DNA of 64,000 nt, from contig NZ_CP065410.1 in the NCBI RefSeq assembly GCF_020544405.1, forward strand, positions 558,001 to 622,000. Direction: 5' to 3'. The position numbers and the translations under genes are program-made. The notes below the pieces were generated by a model. It searched no databases, was not told the DNA's origin, and was given only the letters and a program-made list of their open reading frames with translations. Source of the stretch: Pseudomonas sp. IAC-BECa141 (GTDB lineage Bacteria > Pseudomonadota > Gammaproteobacteria > Pseudomonadales > Pseudomonadaceae). Positions 10,419 to 21,645 of this stretch are shown here, one piece after another; positions within the stretch are counted from its first letter, which is position 1, and each line of letters opens with the position of its first letter.

Positions 10419-11036
10419 ATGACCGATTTTGCCAATGCCATTCCAACCGCCGTCGATATCGTGCAGCGGGTGCAATGCTACGAGGGCTTCTACAAGCTCG
10501 ATCGCGTGCATTTGCGCCATGAACTGTTCGCCGGTGGCATGAGCCGCGAAATCAATCGTGAAGTGTTCGTGCGCCATGATGCCGTGTGCATGCTGCCCTA
10601 CGATCCGCAGCGCGATGAAGTGGTGCTGATCGAGCAGTTTCGTGTCGGCGCCATGGGCAAGGCCGACAACCCGTGGCTGGTGGAACTGGTCGCCGGTCTG
10701 ATCGACAAGGATGAACAGCCGGAAGAAGTTGCTCACCGCGAAGCGCAGGAGGAAGCTGGGCTGGACATCAAGGCCCTGTGGCCAATGACCAAATACTTTC
10801 CATCGCCGGGCGGCAGCAACGAATTCGTGCATCTGTACCTGGGGCGTTGCAGCACGGAGGGCGCAGGCGGCCTGCATGGTCTGGAGGAAGAAGCCGAAGA
10901 TATCCGCGTCACGGTCTGGGCTTTCGAAGATGCCTTGCAGGCTGTACGCGACGGACAGATTGCCAATGCGGCGAGCATCATCGCCTTGCAGTGGCTGGCG
11001 CTCAACCGCGCCGAAGTGAGGGGGCTATGGTCGTAA
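10419..11036 (+). CDS. nudF: ADP-ribose pyrophosphatase (Nudix hydrolase) NudF
   Basis: A 205-residue Nudix enzyme splitting ADP-ribose into AMP and ribose 5-phosphate. The Nudix box is complete (GLIDKDEQPEEVAHREAQEE, followed by AGL, residues about 92-114), and the downstream YFPSPGGSNEFVHLYLG motif marks the ADP-ribose pyrophosphatase subfamily. The ATG at 10419 is preferred over one at 10413 because GAGG lies 6 bases upstream of it. It overlaps the next gene (DUF1249) by 10 bases and leads the nudF-DUF1249-cpdA-yqiA-parE run familiar from other gamma-proteobacteria. Confidence 0.95.
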   Translation: MTDFANAIPTAVDIVQRVQCYEGFYKLDRVHLRHELFAGGMSREINREVFVRHDAVCMLPYDPQRDEVVLIEQFRVGAMGKADNPWLVELVAGLIDKDEQPEEVAHREAQEEAGLDIKALWPMTKYFPSPGGSNEFVHLYLGRCSTEGAGGLHGLEEEAEDIRVTVWAFEDALQAVRDGQIANAASIIALQWLALNRAEVRGLWS

Positions 11037-11479
11037 ACAAGTTGCGCGATCGCTACCGCGTCGACCTCGTGGGGCTGCAAGCCGCCTGCGAGGCCAACTA
11101 CGCGCGCCTGATGCGACTGTTGCCGGACATGCGCAACGACCCGCAGGCCCGGCGCATTGCCGTGACCCAGGGCGACCAGATGCTCGGCGTTCTGGCGCTC
11201 GAGGTGCTGCAGACCTGTCCGTACACCACGACCCTGCAAGTGCGCCAGGAACACAGCCTGCCGTGGCTGCCGGTGCCGCAACTGGAAGTGCAGGTCTATC
11301 ACGACGCGCGCATGGCCGAGGTGATCAGCGCCGAGCATGCGCGACGTTTTCGCGGCGTCTATCCTTACCCGAATGCGGCCATGCATCAGCCGGACGAAAA
11401 GGCCCAGCTCAATCTGTTCCTGGGCGAATGGCTGAGTCACTGCCTGGCGTGCGGACACGAATACGCGGCGGTCCGATAA
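11027..11479 (+). CDS. DUF1249 (YqiB-like) protein
   Basis: A 150-residue cytoplasmic protein of the DUF1249/YqiB family, conserved next to nudF and cpdA in gamma-proteobacteria but without a known function. Recognisable family stretches are LQAACEANYARLMRLLPDM near the N-terminus and RRFRGVYPYPNAAMHQPDEK near residue 105. The ATG at 11027 follows GAGGGGG and overlaps the nudF stop, so the two are translationally coupled. Confidence 0.85.
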   Translation: MVVNKLRDRYRVDLVGLQAACEANYARLMRLLPDMRNDPQARRIAVTQGDQMLGVLALEVLQTCPYTTTLQVRQEHSLPWLPVPQLEVQVYHDARMAEVISAEHARRFRGVYPYPNAAMHQPDEKAQLNLFLGEWLSHCLACGHEYAAVR

Positions 11480-11584
11480 CCACCGCAAGTTGTGAACTGC
11501 GTCCGTTTCGCCGGTTTCTCTTTACGCTGTCCCCCCGCATAATTGCCGCACCTATCCAGTCCCGCGATCCCGGGGGAGAACGCC

Positions 11585-12400
11585 TTGCCGAGCGTATCGA
11601 CTTTGACCACCGCCGACATGGCGTTGCTGGTGCAACTCTCTGACAGTCATCTGTTCGCCGAGGCGGACAGAACGCTGCTGGGCATGAATACCCGCGAGAG
11701 TCTGCAAAAAGTCATCGAGCTGGTGCTTGAACAGCAACCGCGGATCGACCTGATCGTTGCCAGCGGCGACTTGTCCCAGGACGGCACGCTGGAGTCCTAT
11801 CAGCAATTCCGCCAGATGACGGCGCAGATCGATGCGCCGGCCCGCTGGATCCCCGGCAACCACGATGAACCCCAGATCATGGCTCAGGCGACGGTCAAGA
11901 GTGCGTTGCTGGAGTCCGTGGTGGATGTCGGCAACTGGCGCGTGACCCTGCTCGATTCGGCGGTGCCCGGATCGGTGCCGGGGTATCTGCAGGACGACCA
12001 ACTGCAATTGCTCGCCAGCTCCCTGAGCGAAGCGCCGGATCGCCATCATCTGGTGTGCTTGCACCACCATCCGGTGTCGATCGGTTGCGCCTGGATGGAG
12101 CCGATCGGCTTGCGCAATCCGGAAGCGTTTTTCGAAGTGCTCGACCGTTTCCCGCAGGCCCGCGCCGTGCTGTGGGGGCATGTCCATCAGGAAATCGACC
12201 GCGAACGCAACGGCGTAAGGTTGATCGCCTCGCCGTCGACCTGCATCCAGTTCGAGCCGGGCAGCGAAGATTTCAAGGTTGGCGAACAGGCGCCGGGGTA
12301 TCGCTGGTTGCGATTGCTGCCGGACGGGCGGATCGAGACTGGCGTGGAGCGTGTCACTGATTTCCGGTTCACTGTCGATTACGGCTCCGACGGTTACTGA
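11585..12400 (+). CDS. cpdA: 3',5'-cyclic-AMP phosphodiesterase CpdA
   Basis: A 271-residue class III metallophosphoesterase degrading cAMP. The metal-binding signature is complete: LSDSHLF, SGDLSQDG, PGNHDEP, HHHPVSIG and GHVHQ. In Pseudomonas CpdA limits cAMP signalling through Vfr. Starts at TTG 11585, seven bases after GGGGGAG, giving MPSVSTLT. It follows the DUF1249 gene after about 105 bases. Confidence 0.93.
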   Translation: MPSVSTLTTADMALLVQLSDSHLFAEADRTLLGMNTRESLQKVIELVLEQQPRIDLIVASGDLSQDGTLESYQQFRQMTAQIDAPARWIPGNHDEPQIMAQATVKSALLESVVDVGNWRVTLLDSAVPGSVPGYLQDDQLQLLASSLSEAPDRHHLVCLHHHPVSIGCAWMEPIGLRNPEAFFEVLDRFPQARAVLWGHVHQEIDRERNGVRLIASPSTCIQFEPGSEDFKVGEQAPGYRWLRLLPDGRIETGVERVTDFRFTVDYGSDGY

Positions 12401-12496
12401 TTGACGGGCACAGCGCTGATTTCCTCGGGTGCTGGCCCAACACCCCTCGACTCCCTGTAAACTCCGCTATCTTCAGCCGACGCCCAGGGAGCTCAA

Positions 12497-13105
12497 ATGT
12501 CCGGTTCGATTCTCTATATCCATGGTTTCAACAGCGCGCCGGCTTCGAAAAAGGCCTGTCAGCTGGTCGAGGTGATGGAGCGGCTGGGTTTGAGCGATCA
12601 ACTGCGTGTCCCCGCGCTGCATCACCACCCGCGCGAAGCCATCGGTCAGCTGGAACAGGCAATTGCCGAACTCGGCCGGCCGTTGCTGGTGGGAAGTTCG
12701 CTCGGCGGCTACTATGCGACTCACCTGGCCGAGCGCCATGGCCTGAAAGCCCTGCTGGTCAACCCGGCCGTCAGTCCGCACCGGATGTTCGACGGATACC
12801 TGGGCACCCAGAAAAACCTGTACACCGACGAGACCTGGGAACTGACCCACGACCACGTGACGGCCCTGGCCGAGCTGGAAGTGCCGGCGCCACAGGATCC
12901 GCAGCGTTATCAGGTATGGTTGCAGACCGGCGATGAAACACTGGATTATCGCCTTGCCCAGCAGTATTACCGGGCCTGTGCCTTGCGCATCCAGGCTGGC
13001 GGCGACCACAGTTTCCAGGGATTTGTTACACAATTGCCGGCATTGCTCAGCTTTGCCGGGATTGGCGCCGATATCTATCAGGCAGTCGATTTCACCGCAC
13101 TGTGA
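12497..13105 (+). CDS. yqiA: YqiA/YcfP-family esterase
   Basis: A 202-residue alpha/beta hydrolase with the opening LYIHGFNSAPASKK (oxyanion strand and loop), the nucleophile elbow GSSLGGYYATHLAE, an acid around GDETLDYR and the catalytic His in GGDHSFQGF. The E. coli relative YqiA is an esterase and sits between cpdA and parE just as here; the physiological substrate is unknown. The ATG at 12497 has a CAGGGAG site. It lies 42 bases before parE and is probably co-transcribed. Confidence 0.88.
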   Translation: MSGSILYIHGFNSAPASKKACQLVEVMERLGLSDQLRVPALHHHPREAIGQLEQAIAELGRPLLVGSSLGGYYATHLAERHGLKALLVNPAVSPHRMFDGYLGTQKNLYTDETWELTHDHVTALAELEVPAPQDPQRYQVWLQTGDETLDYRLAQQYYRACALRIQAGGDHSFQGFVTQLPALLSFAGIGADIYQAVDFTAL

Positions 13106-13135
13106 AGTCTTGCCCCATTTTCATTGAATCACTGA

Positions 13136-15054
<1,919 letters not shown>

Positions 15055-15055
<1 letters not shown>

Positions 15056-16044
15056 TGCGGTTTGGCTGGGCCTTGGCGGGTGCGTTGCTGCTGGGTTCGA
15101 TGACGGTGTCGGCAGAGCCTGCGCAAGAGCTGCGCGTGCTCGCCGAGCACCCGGTCGAAGGCATGCGCGGCGGCAACCTGTCGGGGCTGGCCTTGTGTGG
15201 CAATGATCTGTGGACCGTTTCGGATCGCGACGATGACCAGATCTACCGTCTCGATATCCGCGACCGGGTCTGGCAGGCCACGGCCGTGCGCATCGATCCG
15301 CCGAAAGTGCCGGACAGCGGCTTGCCGTGGGGCATCAGCTCGCGCACCTGGGCGGCTTCGTTCATTCGGGGCGGCGATCTGGATTTCGAAGGCATCACCT
15401 GCGACAGCGCCGGCAACCGCTACATTGTCAGCGAAGCCCACGCAGCGGTGCTGCAAGTGCCGCCTCAGGGGCCGTCGTCGTGGCTGAAAATCTCGCCGAT
15501 GATGGTCCGCGAGGCGCGGGCCAGCGGGATGTTGCTGCAGTTCAACGCGATATTCGAAGGCCTGGCGATCAATCCGGCGGGCGATCAGATGTGGCTGGCT
15601 GCGGAGCGGCAAAGCCGTGGCTTGCTGATGATCAAGCGTCAGCAGACGGTGTGGGATTGTGACGGGCGCTGCGTGCTGCTCAGCGAGGGCGGGATGGAAA
15701 TGCAACCGCCGCAGTTTCCGAAAGCCCGCCCGGTCAATCGGGATTTTTCCGACGTGTCCCTGTTCAACGGCAAACTGTTTACCCTTGAGCGCAACGCGTA
15801 CCAGATCTGTCGTCGCGATGCGCTGACGGCCAAGGTCGAGCTTTGCTGGTCGTATGCGGCCGAGTTGTTGCAGGCCAATCGTCGTTATTCGCAGAACTTC
15901 GGGCTGGAAGAGGCGCTGGTGGTCGATGCTCAAGGTGCGTGGATCGGCGTCGACAACAATTTTGGTCCCCGGGCCGATGGCGAGGTCCGCCCGATCATCT
16001 GGCGATTCGCCGCGCCCGAGGGTGGCTGGAGCGCCAAGCCATGA
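15055..16044 (+). CDS. Secreted esterase-like/phytase-like beta-propeller protein
   Basis: A 329-residue protein with a signal peptide (cleavage likely after VSA, near residue 20) and the 'esterase-like activity of phytase' fold. Family cues are LSGLALCGNDLWTVSDRDDD, then DLDFEGITCDSAGNRYIVSE and FNAIFEGLAINPAGDQMWLA, each a blade with acidic residues. It is presumably periplasmic. The role is unknown; it lies between parE and parC, overlapping parE by one base and the next gene by four. Position need not mean a link to topoisomerase IV. Confidence 0.75.
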
Positions 16045-16565
16045 GCCAGCAACCGCCGGGCAGGCGCGCCGGTCGGGTGTTGATGATTCTGGCCTGGTGC
16101 GCGGCGCTGTTTCTGGCCACGCGGTTCTTCGGCCAGTGGGAAGAGCGCCAGCGCAATCCCAATGTGGAAGTGGCTTCGCAGCAGGGTAACGGCTTTATCG
16201 AAGTGAAACTGATCGGCAACGCCCAGGGACATTTTGTCGCCAGCGGCCTGATCAACGGTCGGCCGGTGGAGTTCATGCTCGACACTGGCGCGACCGACGT
16301 GGCAATCCCGGCCGAAGTGGCGAAAAACCTTCGGCTGGAAGAAGGTTTCGGTGTGACCCTGAGCACGGCCAATGGCCTGAGCCAGGGCTATCGCACCCGG
16401 ATCGACCGCCTGCAACTGGGCGACATCGTGCTGCGGGATGTCCGCGCACTGGTGGCGCCCGGCCTGCATGGCGATCAGGTGCTGCTCGGCATGAGCGCCC
16501 TGAACAAACTTGAATTTACTCAGCGCGGCGGCACCATGCTGCTGCGCCAGACAACGAACCGATGA
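16041..16565 (+). CDS. Membrane-anchored retropepsin-like aspartic protease (TIGR02281 type)
   Basis: A 174-residue protein with one N-terminal membrane segment ([18 protein letters not shown]) and a single retropepsin domain: the active site [13 protein letters not shown] near residue 82 and the later hydrophobic [13 protein letters not shown] typical of the second psi-loop region. Retropepsins work as dimers, here likely in the periplasm. The ATG overlaps the preceding TGA by four bases and parC begins 8 bases after, so it is embedded in the par operon. Substrate unknown. Confidence 0.85.
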   Translation: MSQQPPGRRAGRVLMILAWCAALFLATRFFGQWEERQRNPNVEVASQQGNGFIEVKLIGNAQGHFVASGLINGRPVEFMLDTGATDVAIPAEVAKNLRLEEGFGVTLSTANGLSQGYRTRIDRLQLGDIVLRDVRALVAPGLHGDQVLLGMSALNKLEFTQRGGTMLLRQTTNR

Positions 16566-16572
16566 GGCCCGC

Positions 16573-18837
16573 ATGAGCGACAACCTTGCAGACAGCTTAG
16601 ATGGCGTAGAACGCCGGTCGCTGGCTGACTTCACCGAAAATGCCTACCTCAACTACTCCATGTACGTGATCATGGACCGTGCCTTGCCGCATATCGGCGA
16701 CGGTCTGAAACCGGTACAGCGGCGTATCGTCTACGCCATGAGCGAGCTGGGGCTGGATGCCGATTCCAAGCACAAGAAATCGGCGCGTACCGTCGGCGAC
16801 GTGCTCGGCAAGTTCCACCCCCACGGCGACTCGGCGTGCTACGAAGCGATGGTGCTGATGGCCCAGCCGTTCAGCTATCGCTACACGCTGGTGGACGGCC
16901 AGGGTAACTGGGGTGCGCCGGACGATCCGAAATCCTTCGCCGCCATGCGTTACACCGAAGCGCGGCTGTCACGTTATTCCGAAGTGCTGCTCAGCGAACT
17001 GGGCCAGGGCACCGCAGACTGGGGCCCGAACTTCGACGGCACCCTGCAGGAACCGCTGGTGTTGCCGGCACGTTTGCCGAACATCCTGCTCAACGGCACC
17101 ACCGGTATCGCCGTGGGCATGGCCACCGATGTGCCGCCGCACAACCTGCGCGAAGTCGCCACCGCGTGCGTGCGCCTGCTCGACGAGCCGAAAGCCACGG
17201 TCGAACAGCTTTGCGAACACATCCAGGGCCCGGACTACCCGACCGAAGCGGAAATCATCACTCCGCGCGCCGACCTGCTGAAAATGTACGAAACCGGCAA
17301 GGGCTCGGTGCGCATGCGCGCCGTGTACCACGTCGAGGACGGCGACATCATCATCACCGCGCTGCCGCACCAGGTCTCCGGGGCCAAAGTGCTGGAGCAG
17401 ATCGCCGCGCTGATGCAGGCCAAGCCGTCGAAAGCACCGCAGATCGCCGACCTGCGCGATGAATCCGATCACGAGAACCCGTGCCGCATCGTGATCATCC
17501 CGGTCAACAGCCGCGTCGATCACGAAGCGTTGATGCAGCACCTGTTCGCCAGCACCGAGCTGGAGTCGACGTATCGGGTCAACGTCAACATCATCGGTCT
17601 GGACGGCAAGCCGCAGCTGAAAAACCTCCGTGCGTTGCTGGTGGAGTGGCTGGAATTCCGCGTGCTGACCGTGCGTCGCCGGCTGCAATTCCGCCTCGAC
17701 AAGGTCGAGCGCCGCCTGCACCTGTTGGACGGTTTGCTGATTGCCTACCTCAACCTGGATGAAGTGATTCACATCATCCGCACCGAGGATCAGCCGAAAG
17801 CCAAACTGATCGAGCGTTTTGCCCTCAGCGAAATCCAGGCCGATTACATCCTCGATACCCGTCTGCGTCAGTTGGCGCGACTGGAAGAGATGAAGCTGCG
17901 CGACGAGCAGGATGAACTGCTCAAGGAACAAGCCAAGCTGCAAGCGCTGCTGAGCAGTGAAGCCAAGCTGAAGAAGCTGGTTCGCAGTGAGCTGCTGAAA
18001 GACGCCGAAACCTACGGCGATGATCGTCGGTCGCCAATCGTCGAGCGCGCTGAAGCCAAGGCGCTGACCGAGCACGATCTGCTGCCGAACGAGAAAGTCA
18101 CCGTCGTGCTGTCGGAAAAAGGCTGGATCCGTTCGGCCAAGGGCCACGATATCGACGCCACCGGCCTGTCGTACAAGGCTGGCGACGGCTTCAAGACCTC
18201 GGCAGCGGGGCGTTCGAACCAGTCGGCCGTGGTCATCGACTCCACGGGCCGCAGTTACTCGCTGGCCACCCACACCCTGCCATCGGCACGAGGCCAGGGC
18301 GAGCCGTTGACCGGTCGTCTGACGCCGCCGCCGGGCGCAACGTTCGAATGTGTGCTGATGCCGGAAGAGGACTCGCTGTACGTGATCGCCTCTGACGCCG
18401 GCTACGGTTTCGTGGTGAAAGGTGAAGACCTGCAAGCCAAGAACAAGGCCGGCAAGGCGCTGTTGAGCCTGCCGAACAACGCCAAGGTGATCGCGCCGCG
18501 TCCGGTGGCCGACCGCGAGCACAACTGGCTGGCCTCGGTAACGACCGAGGGTCGCCTGCTGATCTTCAAGATCAGCGACCTGCCACAATTAGGGAAGGGC
18601 AAAGGCAACAAGATCATCGGTATTTCCGGTGAGCGTGTGGCCAGTCGCGAAGAATATGTCACGGACATCGCCGTTCTTCCGGAAGGCGCCACCTTGGTGC
18701 TGCAGGCCGGAAAACGTACCTTGTCGCTGAAGGCCGACGACCTCGAACACTACAAAGGTGAGCGTGGTCGCCGTGGTAACAAACTGCCACGTGGCTTCCA
18801 GCGGGTGGATGCGCTGCTCGTCGAAAACCTCAATTAA
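16573..18837 (+). CDS. parC: DNA topoisomerase IV subunit A ParC
   Basis: A 754-residue breakage-reunion subunit partnering ParE. The catalytic tyrosine is Tyr127 ([12 protein letters not shown]). The quinolone-determining region [10 protein letters not shown] has Ser87 and Glu91, the susceptible residues in P. aeruginosa numbering. The C-terminal beta-pinwheel follows from about residue 500. The start at 16573 gives [17 protein letters not shown]; the longer frame would run into the aspartic-protease gene. It ends the nudF-to-parC run. Confidence 0.98.
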   Translation: MSDNLADSLDGVERRSLADFTENAYLNYSMYVIMDRALPHIGDGLKPVQRRIVYAMSELGLDADSKHKKSARTVGDVLGKFHPHGDSACYEAMVLMAQPFSYRYTLVDGQGNWGAPDDPKSFAAMRYTEARLSRYSEVLLSELGQGTADWGPNFDGTLQEPLVLPARLPNILLNGTTGIAVGMATDVPPHNLREVATACVRLLDEPKATVEQLCEHIQGPDYPTEAEIITPRADLLKMYETGKGSVRMRAVYHVEDGDIIITALPHQVSGAKVLEQIAALMQAKPSKAPQIADLRDESDHENPCRIVIIPVNSRVDHEALMQHLFASTELESTYRVNVNIIGLDGKPQLKNLRALLVEWLEFRVLTVRRRLQFRLDKVERRLHLLDGLLIAYLNLDEVIHIIRTEDQPKAKLIERFALSEIQADYILDTRLRQLARLEEMKLRDEQDELLKEQAKLQALLSSEAKLKKLVRSELLKDAETYGDDRRSPIVERAEAKALTEHDLLPNEKVTVVLSEKGWIRSAKGHDIDATGLSYKAGDGFKTSAAGRSNQSAVVIDSTGRSYSLATHTLPSARGQGEPLTGRLTPPPGATFECVLMPEEDSLYVIASDAGYGFVVKGEDLQAKNKAGKALLSLPNNAKVIAPRPVADREHNWLASVTTEGRLLIFKISDLPQLGKGKGNKIIGISGERVASREEYVTDIAVLPEGATLVLQAGKRTLSLKADDLEHYKGERGRRGNKLPRGFQRVDALLVENLN

Positions 18838-19065
18838 GCGGCCAGGGGGCGTTCGTACTGATTTCTCCGGCGGAGAAAATGAGTGAGAACGCCTCTCTAG
18901 AGCGTCCGATCTTCGATTTAACCCGTAGATCGGCGCTTTGGCGCTGGAGTCGGAACGCATATTCACGGATGATATGGCCTTTCCAAGCGCCGGCGTGGCC
19001 GAGCGTTCTTCATATTTGCTGAGTATTTTCACTGTGGTCAGCCTTGTGGCGGCCACCTGGACGGG
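18838..19065. other. Intergenic region after parC
   Basis: No gene is seen in these 228 bases. Two small dyads are present, CCGATCT/AGATCGG (18907-18933) and TCTCCG/CGGAGA (near 18863-18877), but neither is followed by a T run. Confidence 0.4.
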
Positions 19066-19779
19066 ATGATGACTTCTCTGCGCCCCCTTATTTTCCTGCT
19101 CGCCGGCGTTCTTGGCCTGGCGGGTTGCAGCGTTCACCAGCCGGTGTCGCTGTATCAGCTGGACAGCGGAAGTCCGGCTCAGCCTGCGCAAAGCTCAGGC
19201 ATGGCAGTTCTGCTGGGTCCTGTAATCGTTGCCGATTACCTGCAGCGGGAAACCCTGTTGCAGCGTCAACCGGACGGCAGCCTGCAAGCCTCGGTCGATG
19301 GTCGCTGGGCTGGTAGCCTTTCGTCGGATATCGATCAATTGCTGCTGCGTCAGGTTGCCGGTCGTCTGGACAGCCAGCGGGTGGTACTGGCACCGGCGAC
19401 CACCGGGTTCACGCCCGATGTTCAAGTGTTGTTGACCATCACTCGTCTGGACTCCGGCGCAAAACAGCCGGCGATTCTTGACGCGCAGTGGCGACTGCTC
19501 GACCGTCGTGGCCAGGTGCGTGACAACCGCATCGTCCACTTGCAAGAACTGCACAGTGGCAGCACGGCTTCCCAGGTTCAGGCGCAAGGCATTCTGCTGC
19601 AGCGTCTGGCCGAGCAACTGTCGGTCGCGCTCAAGCCGTTGGCCAACCAGCCACCGGTTGCCGAAGCGCCACGCAAACCGGCACCGAAGCCGGCAGCACC
19701 GGCGGCGGAAGCCGAGAAGCAGCCGAAGATCCCGATGGCTTCGCCGATTCGTACCGATATGGAAGTGTTCCGCTTTTAA
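19066..19779 (+). CDS. PqiC-family (ABC-type transport auxiliary) lipoprotein
   Basis: A 237-residue outer-membrane-type lipoprotein: signal peptide with lipobox GLAGC (Cys21), then VSLYQLDSGSPAQ, the usual start of the PqiC/DUF330 domain, with GPVIVADYLQRETLLQRQP and RQVAGRLDSQRVVLAP further on. PqiC-type proteins join MCE systems that move lipids between membranes. No pqiA or pqiB is nearby, and the tail from residue 200 is a Pro/Ala/Lys-rich linker. An ATG at 19069 is an equal start choice. Confidence 0.8.
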   Translation: MMTSLRPLIFLLAGVLGLAGCSVHQPVSLYQLDSGSPAQPAQSSGMAVLLGPVIVADYLQRETLLQRQPDGSLQASVDGRWAGSLSSDIDQLLLRQVAGRLDSQRVVLAPATTGFTPDVQVLLTITRLDSGAKQPAILDAQWRLLDRRGQVRDNRIVHLQELHSGSTASQVQAQGILLQRLAEQLSVALKPLANQPPVAEAPRKPAPKPAAPAAEAEKQPKIPMASPIRTDMEVFRF

Positions 19780-19800
19780 GGCTGGAACGAGTCAGGACAG

Positions 19801-19825
19801 AGCCCGCCTTGTGCGGGCTTTGTTG
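19801..19825 (+). terminator. Terminator of the PqiC-like gene
   Basis: AGCCCGC, loop CTTGT, GCGGGCT followed by TTGTTGTGT, 21 bases after the stop codon. Confidence 0.8.
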
Positions 19826-19853
19826 TGTCTGGGGCTCTGCGTGGACGATCAAA

Positions 19854-19918
19854 AGCCCCTCACCCGAACCCTCCCGAAACGTCGGACCGCTTGGAGGGAG
19901 AGGGTAGGGTGAGGGGCT
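19854..19918. repeat. 65-base inverted repeat with AGCCCCTCACCC arms
   Basis: AGCCCCTCACCC at 19854-19865 is mirrored by GGGTGAGGGGCT ending at 19918, with a second inner pairing CCCTCC/GGAGGG. The intervening loop is about 18 bases. It resembles short CCCTCACCC-type palindromic elements scattered in many proteobacterial genomes. It lies between two terminators and encodes nothing. Confidence 0.65.
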
Positions 19919-19952
19919 GTCGAGAGTGCATAAAAAATCCAGAACGCCACAC

Positions 19953-19990
19953 ACAAAAAAGCCCGCAGACGAGTGATCATCTGCGGGCTT
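19953..19990 (-). terminator. Terminator of the Smp/YtjB-like gene
   Basis: On the minus strand AGCCCGCAGA, a 10-base loop and TCTGCGGGCT are followed by a run of six T. It lies 16 bases beyond the stop of the Smp-like gene. Confidence 0.88.
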
Positions 19991-20005
19991 CTTTACATCA
20001 AGGCC

Positions 20006-21511
20006 TCAGGCCCGACGCTCATGCATCCGCGCCAGTTGCCGCTCGAGCATCGACGGATATGGCTCCATCAAACGCTCCACGCAGCAGGCGCCTTCAGGGC
20101 TGGCAATCGGCCGGATCCGCGCACGCTGACGGATCAGCGCGTCGTCACCGATCTTGCGCTCCACCAGCAGCAGGTTGCGGCTGTGTTGCGACAGCGCCAG
20201 GGCGTCTTGAGCGCTGTCGGTCAACAGCAGGTCAATCTGGCTCAGACCGAACAGTTCGTCACCAAGAGTCAGGCCCAGCTGCAATTGCAGGGTGATGCCG
20301 CTGTCGGCGACTTCGATCTGCAACTGGTGGCCCAGCGCCCGCAGCAGCTCGCCGCAGCAGATGGCGTTGGTCAGGTAATCGTCGCCGCTGTCTTCGGTGT
20401 GGAACAGCATCAGCGTGCTGCCATCGTTCAGGGTTTCGATTTCGCCCTGATACAGCGAAGCGGCCTGTTCCAGACAGTCGCGATAGCGATCCTGCAACTC
20501 TTCCAGGCGCGCACGCGGCAAGCGGCGCAGTTGTTCCTGCGAGCCCAGTTGCACCGCCAGCACCGCCGTATGTTGCGGCACGCTCGGGGTCGGTCGGCGC
20601 ACGGCCGGTTGTGCGGTTTCGCTCAGCGACTCGTCACGCAGGTCGGCGAACGGATCTTCGTCATCGTCGTCTTCAACGGTGCTGACCACATGGCGTGGGG
20701 CAGGCTTGTGCGCGGCCATCGGGCGGCTTTCGTCGAAACTCGGATCACGCAGGTTGCGCACTTCGAATTCCGGCTCGTCGTCGAACTCGGGTTCCGGTTC
20801 GGGCTCCGGTTCGGCCGGCTCCGGGGCATAGCTGGCGTGTAACTGGCGGGCAAGATCGCCGATCTCGTCCTGACGCTCGATTCCCGGCGTGTATTCGTCG
20901 ATCCGCCGCAGCCACACGCGCAGTTGCAGCAGCGGCGTGGAGATGTGCCGGCCCAGACGCAGGCTCAGGGCCAGGGACAGTGCCAGCAGAATCGCACTCA
21001 GGATGCCCATGCTTTGCAGGCTGATGGTCATCGGCTGCTGGAACTGATCCATGTCCAGGCTGATGCGCAGTTGCCCGGCGGTCACGTCCTGAAAGGTGAT
21101 CTTGCTTTCGTACATGCCCTCGGCTTCGCCCAGCAGGCCGTGCTTGGGCCGCTGACCGGACTCGGCGAGGATGCGGTTGTCCACGCTGTAGATGGCGGCG
21201 TGGGCCACCAGCTTGTTCTTGGTCAGGTTGTTGAGCAGCACGTTGAGGCTGAGGATGTCGTTGGACACCAGCAGCTCGGTCGCGGAGGTGGCGGTCTGCG
21301 TGGTCAGGCTTTCGCCCAGCGCATCGGCCTGCTCGTGCATGGCCTGCTTGAATTGCAGGCCCATCACGCAGGCATAGATCACCAGGGCCAGGGCGACCAG
21401 GATCACGTTATGGCTGGCAATGCGCAATGCAATCGGTACACGGCGGTGGCGCAGTGCACGGAAGATCAGCAGAAAGAAGTTATCGGTTTTAACTGGCGTG
21501 GGCCGGTTCAC
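20006..21511 (-). CDS. Smp/YtjB (AhpA)-family inner-membrane protein
   Basis: A 501-residue membrane protein with two transmembrane helices (about 31-51 and 166-186) bracketing a periplasmic domain, then a HAMP-like segment (LGRHISTPLLQLRVWLRRID), an acidic Pro/Glu-rich linker near 230-290, and a C-terminal region with cyclase-like strands (LNDGSTLMLFHTED). The SMP_2/YtjB family has a conserved place divergent from serB, as here. Function is not established. It appears to start at GTG 21511. Confidence 0.75.
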   Translation of the reverse strand: MNRPTPVKTDNFFLLIFRALRHRRVPIALRIASHNVILVALALVIYACVMGLQFKQAMHEQADALGESLTTQTATSATELLVSNDILSLNVLLNNLTKNKLVAHAAIYSVDNRILAESGQRPKHGLLGEAEGMYESKITFQDVTAGQLRISLDMDQFQQPMTISLQSMGILSAILLALSLALSLRLGRHISTPLLQLRVWLRRIDEYTPGIERQDEIGDLARQLHASYAPEPAEPEPEPEPEFDDEPEFEVRNLRDPSFDESRPMAAHKPAPRHVVSTVEDDDDEDPFADLRDESLSETAQPAVRRPTPSVPQHTAVLAVQLGSQEQLRRLPRARLEELQDRYRDCLEQAASLYQGEIETLNDGSTLMLFHTEDSGDDYLTNAICCGELLRALGHQLQIEVADSGITLQLQLGLTLGDELFGLSQIDLLLTDSAQDALALSQHSRNLLLVERKIGDDALIRQRARIRPIASPEGACCVERLMEPYPSMLERQLARMHERRA

Positions 21512-21645
21512 TGAGCTCGGCTCTTTTGTCCGTGAAGTTGACGCGCAGTATAGCGACAGGCCCTAGACCGGCAAAGCGCTGGCGGTGCCCGATGGTCACT
21601 GAAAGTGGGTAGAATGCGGTTTTTTTCCAGTTGCGGGGGTGCGCG

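Noticed and set aside
16831..16980. Quinolone-resistance substitution in ParC
   Set aside because: Ser87 and Glu91 are the susceptible residues.
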